Part shown: positions 60,625 to 64,000 of the stretch, one piece after another
Numbering within the stretch: the first letter of the stretch is position 1
How the letters are laid out: every line of letters begins with the position of its first letter
Assembly (NCBI RefSeq): GCF_001458415.1
Contig: NZ_CYSD01000014.1
Location: forward strand, 1-64,000
Source: Tritonibacter multivorans
GTDB lineage: Bacteria; Pseudomonadota; Alphaproteobacteria; Rhodobacterales; Rhodobacteraceae
Direction of reading: 5' to 3'
Length of the DNA: 64,000 bases
Notes under the pieces: generated by a model
Databases searched by the model: none
The model's input: the letters and a program-made list of their open reading frames with translations, nothing else
Told to the model about the DNA's origin: nothing
Program-made: the position numbers and the translations under genes

Positions 60625-62796
60625 TTACTCCAGCTCAAAGGACCAGAACATGGTCTCGCCCGAGCTGTCGTCCACACCATCATTGTCGGTGGAGACCCAA
60701 ACGGTGCCGTCTTCCATGATCGCCAGACCTTCAACCTTGTCCAGCACATAGCCGCCGGTGGATTTCAGATCGGGGATCAGGTCGCGCACCAGCTCTTTGG
60801 AGACAACCGGCAGCTCGCCACCCAGCGGTGCAGGCTGCATGTCCGCCAGCGGGATGCGGTAGATCTTCTTGGTGACGGCACGGTGGTCGTGCTGGTTGTC
60901 GCGCTCGATCACATAGACATAGTCGCCATGAGCTGCGATTTCCGACATGCCAACCCAGCCGGTGTCCGGCTCGGCCTTGGGATAGTGAACCGCGCCCCAC
61001 TCTTTGGTTTCCAGGTTGTAGGAGACCAGTTTGATGTGGTGCTTGGGGTCGTCTTTCCACTCGCGCTGAATGACGATCCACAGGGTGTCACCGATGCGGG
61101 TGATCCCTTCAGAGGCGTGGCGCTTTTCAACGGCCAGCAGCTCGTCCGGGAAAGCGATCTCGTCTTTCTTGAAGCGGATCAGACCGTCGGGCTGCACATG
61201 GTAGATCGCATGCGGCAGCACACGGCCGGTGCGACCCTCAGACACGACATAGAAGCCACCTTCGCCGTCCAGCGTGATGCCTTCGAGGTCCAGTTTCTGC
61301 GCCGCGTCGCCATTGTCACGGTGCAGGCGGATCACATCAACAATGCGCGCCGGTGTCTGGCTGGGATCGATTTTGAAGATAGAGGGCTGGAAGCCGTAGA
61401 AGCTGTCGTTGACCGCATAGATCATGCCGTCGCTGTCGGCGACCATGCCAGAGATTGCACCCCAGCCGATCAGCTCATCCGCGCCAGCGGAGGTCAGATG
61501 CGGGTAAACCGGCGCGCCGTCCTGCAGTTCGTACAGGTTGACGTGGGCGCGTGCGCCGCCATCTTCGATCAGGTCTTTTTCGTTCGCAGAGACCAAGAGG
61601 CCACGCTCAGGAATGGTGACATAGCCTTCCGGGCCAACACCCGACGGCAGCAGCTGCTTTAGCACCGGCGCGGCAGGGTTGGTGACGTCATAAACACCCA
61701 CAACAGAGGCGCGCTCTGCGCCCACGAACACATAAGGTGTGCCGTCAAATTCGGCAAAGGTCACGCTCTCGGGCTCAACGCCTTTGGAGTCGGACCGCTT
61801 GTCCGGGTAGTGGCCGATCTGGATGATCGCGTGTTCAAACTCAACACCGCTTTCGTACACAACAGAGCCATCTTTGTTGAAGATGGTCCAGCCGCGCGAA
61901 CCGCCCTCGTAGTCGCCTTCGTTGGCGGTGGCAAAGTGGCTGTCGTCGATCCAGGTGACCGCATCGGGCTCGCGCTTGCGGCCCAGCTGGCTTTCGGTGA
62001 AGACCAGCTGCGCGCGCTCGTCGGTGGCGTCGATATTGTGCAGATCAACCGCGCCGGCCGAGAAGTGGTTCACGATGGAACCATCCTTGGCGACCACAAC
62101 CATGTGGTTGTTTTCCTGAAGGGTGATCACAGTTTCGCCCAGACCGTTGATCGAAACATACTCGGGCTCTGGGTCGGTGGGGGCGATCTCGGCCAGACCG
62201 GTCAGATCCACCATTTTCAACGAGGCACAGTCAAGGCCCGCGTCGGTGGTGTTGATCATCACCAGATTGCCCGCAGGCAGCTGGGGGATCACGCCGTCGT
62301 TCAGATCTTCGTCACGTTCGTTTTCGATCGCGACCGAAATAAACGCGCCGTCCTTGGATTTGGCGATGCTGTCCGGCTGACCGCCAAGGTCACAGGACGC
62401 CAGTTCCTTGCCGGTGGCCACGTCGATGGCCTTCAGCATACCGGAAGGTGCGGTGTAGCTTTCCGAGGTGTTCACACCCACATAAGCGGTGGCGCCGATC
62501 ACAGCGACCGAGGTCGGCTCGCCCGGCAGGGCAATATTACCCAGCGGCTTGGGGCTGGCAGGGTCCGTAATGTCCACACGACCCAGCGCCTCGAGCGGGC
62601 TGTCGGTGTAAACCAGCGTCATGCCATCGGCGGTGACGTCGATGATCTCGGGAGAGCTTTCGCGTTTGCGATCTTCGCCCTCGGCCATGTTCATAACGAC
62701 TGGGAAGGAAGCAATTCGACTAAAGGATTTTTCTGCCAGCGCTGCACCAGAGGTCAGCGCAAGGGCAGATGTCAGGCACACAAGGCGCAGGGACAT
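60625..62796 (-). CDS. Exported phytase-esterase-like beta-propeller protein
   Basis: A 723-residue secreted protein with signal peptide (MSLRLVCLTSALALTSGAALA). The first 400 residues form a beta-propeller of repeating strands (AVIGATAYVGVNTSESY, YVSINGLGETVITLQENNHMVVV, TPYVFVGAERASVVGVYDVTNPAAPVLKQLLPSG). The C-terminal 300 match the esterase-like-activity-of-phytase type (GAISGMVADSDGMIYAVNDSFYGFQPSIFKID, LEGITLDGEGGFYVVSEG, YVLDKVEGLAIMEDGTVWVSTDNDG). A phosphate-releasing role is possible. Upstream, a 7-4-7 direct repeat (62849-62866) loosely resembles a PHO box. Confidence 0.82.
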   Translation of the reverse strand: MSLRLVCLTSALALTSGAALAEKSFSRIASFPVVMNMAEGEDRKRESSPEIIDVTADGMTLVYTDSPLEALGRVDITDPASPKPLGNIALPGEPTSVAVIGATAYVGVNTSESYTAPSGMLKAIDVATGKELASCDLGGQPDSIAKSKDGAFISVAIENERDEDLNDGVIPQLPAGNLVMINTTDAGLDCASLKMVDLTGLAEIAPTDPEPEYVSINGLGETVITLQENNHMVVVAKDGSIVNHFSAGAVDLHNIDATDERAQLVFTESQLGRKREPDAVTWIDDSHFATANEGDYEGGSRGWTIFNKDGSVVYESGVEFEHAIIQIGHYPDKRSDSKGVEPESVTFAEFDGTPYVFVGAERASVVGVYDVTNPAAPVLKQLLPSGVGPEGYVTIPERGLLVSANEKDLIEDGGARAHVNLYELQDGAPVYPHLTSAGADELIGWGAISGMVADSDGMIYAVNDSFYGFQPSIFKIDPSQTPARIVDVIRLHRDNGDAAQKLDLEGITLDGEGGFYVVSEGRTGRVLPHAIYHVQPDGLIRFKKDEIAFPDELLAVEKRHASEGITRIGDTLWIVIQREWKDDPKHHIKLVSYNLETKEWGAVHYPKAEPDTGWVGMSEIAAHGDYVYVIERDNQHDHRAVTKKIYRIPLADMQPAPLGGELPVVSKELVRDLIPDLKSTGGYVLDKVEGLAIMEDGTVWVSTDNDGVDDSSGETMFWSFELE

Positions 62797-62848
62797 CGGG
62801 AACTCCTGTTGGTTAATTCCAATTGTCCCTGCGGCTTGCCGTTTCGAT

Positions 62849-62866
62849 GTAACGTTTGCGTGACGT
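62849..62866 (-). promoter_or_regulatory. Weak PHO-box-like direct repeat
   Basis: Reverse strand ACGTCAC-GCAA-ACGTTAC: a 7-bp direct repeat with the 11-bp period of PhoB sites, about 55 bp before the phytase-like gene, but only about half the consensus bases match. Confidence 0.25.
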
Positions 62867-62924
62867 CTCTGTGGCGCTTTCGCTAAACCAGCGAAAAACA
62901 GTTAATAAGCGATAGCGCCATTCC

Positions 62925-64000
62925 TCAGACCGATAGGCAGACGTATTTCAGTTCAAGGAAGTCCTCCATGCCGTGGTGGCTGCCTTCGCGGCCCAGACCG
63001 GACTGCTTGACCCCACCAAAAGGCGCCAGCTCGGTCGAGATAATGCCGGTGTTTACCCCAACAATCCCGTATTCCAGCGCCTCGGCGACCTTATAGACGC
63101 GGCTCAGATCCTTGGCATAGAAGTAAGACGCCAGACCAAAGATCGTGTCATTGGCCATGGCGATGACTTCGTCTTCGTCTTCAAATTTGAACAGGGGCGC
63201 AAAGGGGCCAAAGGTCTCTTCCTGCGAGAACACCATGTCAGGCGTCGCGCCGGTGACGATGGTGGGCTCAAAGAAAGTGCCGCCCAGTTCCGACGGGTTG
63301 CCGCCCAGAATGATTTCCGCGCCTTTGGCGGTGGCGTCAGCAATATGCGCCTCGACCTTGGTGACAGCGCTTGCGTTGATCATCGGGCCAAAGATGGTGC
63401 CCTCTTCCAGACCGTCGCCGACCTTCATGCCCTCAATGCGCGCTTTCAGTTTGGCGGCAAAGGCGTCATAGACCCCGGCTTGCACATAGATCCGATTGGC
63501 GCAGACGCAGGTCTGACCATTGTTGCGGAACTTGCACATAATCGCGCCTTCCACGGCCTCGTCCAGATCGGCGTCGTCAAAGACGATGAAGGGCGCATTG
63601 CCCCCCAGTTCGAGCGAGACCTTTTTGACCTGCGCGGCCGACTGGCTCAGCAGGATGCGCCCCACGGCGGTGGACCCGGTAAAGGTCACTTTGCGCACAT
63701 CGGGGTTTTCGCACATTTCTTTGCCGATCTCTGAGGCATCGGTTGACGGCACAACATTGAACACCCCCGCCGGGATGCCCGCGCGGTCGGCCAGCACCGC
63801 AAGTGCGGTGGCCGACAGCGGCGTCAGGTCTGCCGGGCGCGCCACAAACGAACAGCCCGCCGCCAGCGCCGGGGCGGCCTTGCGGGTGATCATCGCATTG
63901 GGGAAGTTCCAGGGCGTGATCGACCCCACCACGCCGATGGGCTGTTTCATCACCATGATCCGCTTGTCGCGGGCATGGCCGGGGATGGTTTCGCCATAGA
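62925..64000 (-). CDS. gabD: Succinate-semialdehyde dehydrogenase, 5' end outside the window
   Basis: Oxidises succinate semialdehyde to succinate with NAD(P). The frame stays open to the right edge ([17 protein letters not shown] at the far end), so the true start is outside. Visible landmarks: [55 protein letters not shown] with the general-base glutamate, catalytic cysteine in [11 protein letters not shown], and [13 protein letters not shown]. The usual lysine of the cofactor-binding KPA motif is arginine (VARPAD). About 120-130 N-terminal residues should be missing. Confidence 0.88.
   Translation of the reverse strand, partial: YGETIPGHARDKRIMVMKQPIGVVGSITPWNFPNAMITRKAAPALAAGCSFVARPADLTPLSATALAVLADRAGIPAGVFNVVPSTDASEIGKEMCENPDVRKVTFTGSTAVGRILLSQSAAQVKKVSLELGGNAPFIVFDDADLDEAVEGAIMCKFRNNGQTCVCANRIYVQAGVYDAFAAKLKARIEGMKVGDGLEEGTIFGPMINASAVTKVEAHIADATAKGAEIILGGNPSELGGTFFEPTIVTGATPDMVFSQEETFGPFAPLFKFEDEDEVIAMANDTIFGLASYFYAKDLSRVYKVAEALEYGIVGVNTGIISTELAPFGGVKQSGLGREGSHHGMEDFLELKYVCLSV

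Overview
The window looks like a chromosomal segment of a marine Roseobacter-group alphaproteobacterium (Rhodobacterales). The evidence is high GC, a plcP-btaA-btaB lipid-remodelling operon, TAXI-type TRAP transporters, a glcDEF operon, and family-typical versions of leuBCD, nadABC, rsfS and rlmH. I see no transposase, integrase, phage structural gene, rRNA or CRISPR array. The one tRNA is tRNA-Pro(CGG). The genus cannot be fixed from this sequence alone.

Layout. 1-6.7 kb: a TAXI solute-binding protein and an RpiR/SIS regulator face a DAO/GcvT oxidoreductase, a BKACE-type cleavage enzyme and a class III aminotransferase; this looks like catabolism of an N-methylated or beta-keto/amino compound. 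6.7-9.5 kb: btaB, btaA and plcP in one operon behind a PHO-box-like site, i.e. phosphate-starvation replacement of phospholipid by betaine lipid. 9.9-14.3 kb: a lone flagellin, then nadA-nadB-nadC. 14.6-18.4 kb: a periplasmic binding protein translationally coupled to a PAS-GGDEF-EAL membrane protein. 18.6-22.3 kb: an electron-transfer reductase, a LysR regulator, a metal-dependent amidohydrolase and a Rieske protein, with two almost identical LysR-type palindromes that tie the units together.

22.4-37.0 kb: the most striking block, a ten-gene same-strand alginate-type exopolysaccharide cluster (algE, algF, algI, algJ, algX, alg44, alg8, algA, then a terminator, then algD and an RTX protein). 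No algK, algG or algL homologue is visible, and the Alg44 PilZ domain lacks the usual c-di-GMP-binding residues. 37.3-40.6 kb: a fused TRAP permease and a second TAXI binding protein. 41.4-50.5 kb: tRNA-Pro, a DMT transporter, leuB, an EEP-family nuclease/phosphatase, a membrane protein, leuD, an inserted methyltransferase, leuC, then rsfS and rlmH. 50.7-56.2 kb: small hypotheticals, a DUF599 protein and glcDEF, with a GntR-like palindrome upstream of glcD.

56.3-64 kb: two tandem trypsin-like proteases, a small heat-shock protein with a ROSE-like leader, a TetR regulator, a DMT transporter behind an FMN riboswitch (hence a probable riboflavin transporter), a large secreted phytase-esterase-like beta-propeller protein, and a succinate-semialdehyde dehydrogenase cut by the window end.

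Start sites were moved from the longest ORF where a ribosome-binding site, signal peptide or family length pointed to an internal start. All motif and palindrome calls were made by eye; no database search or folding calculation was run.
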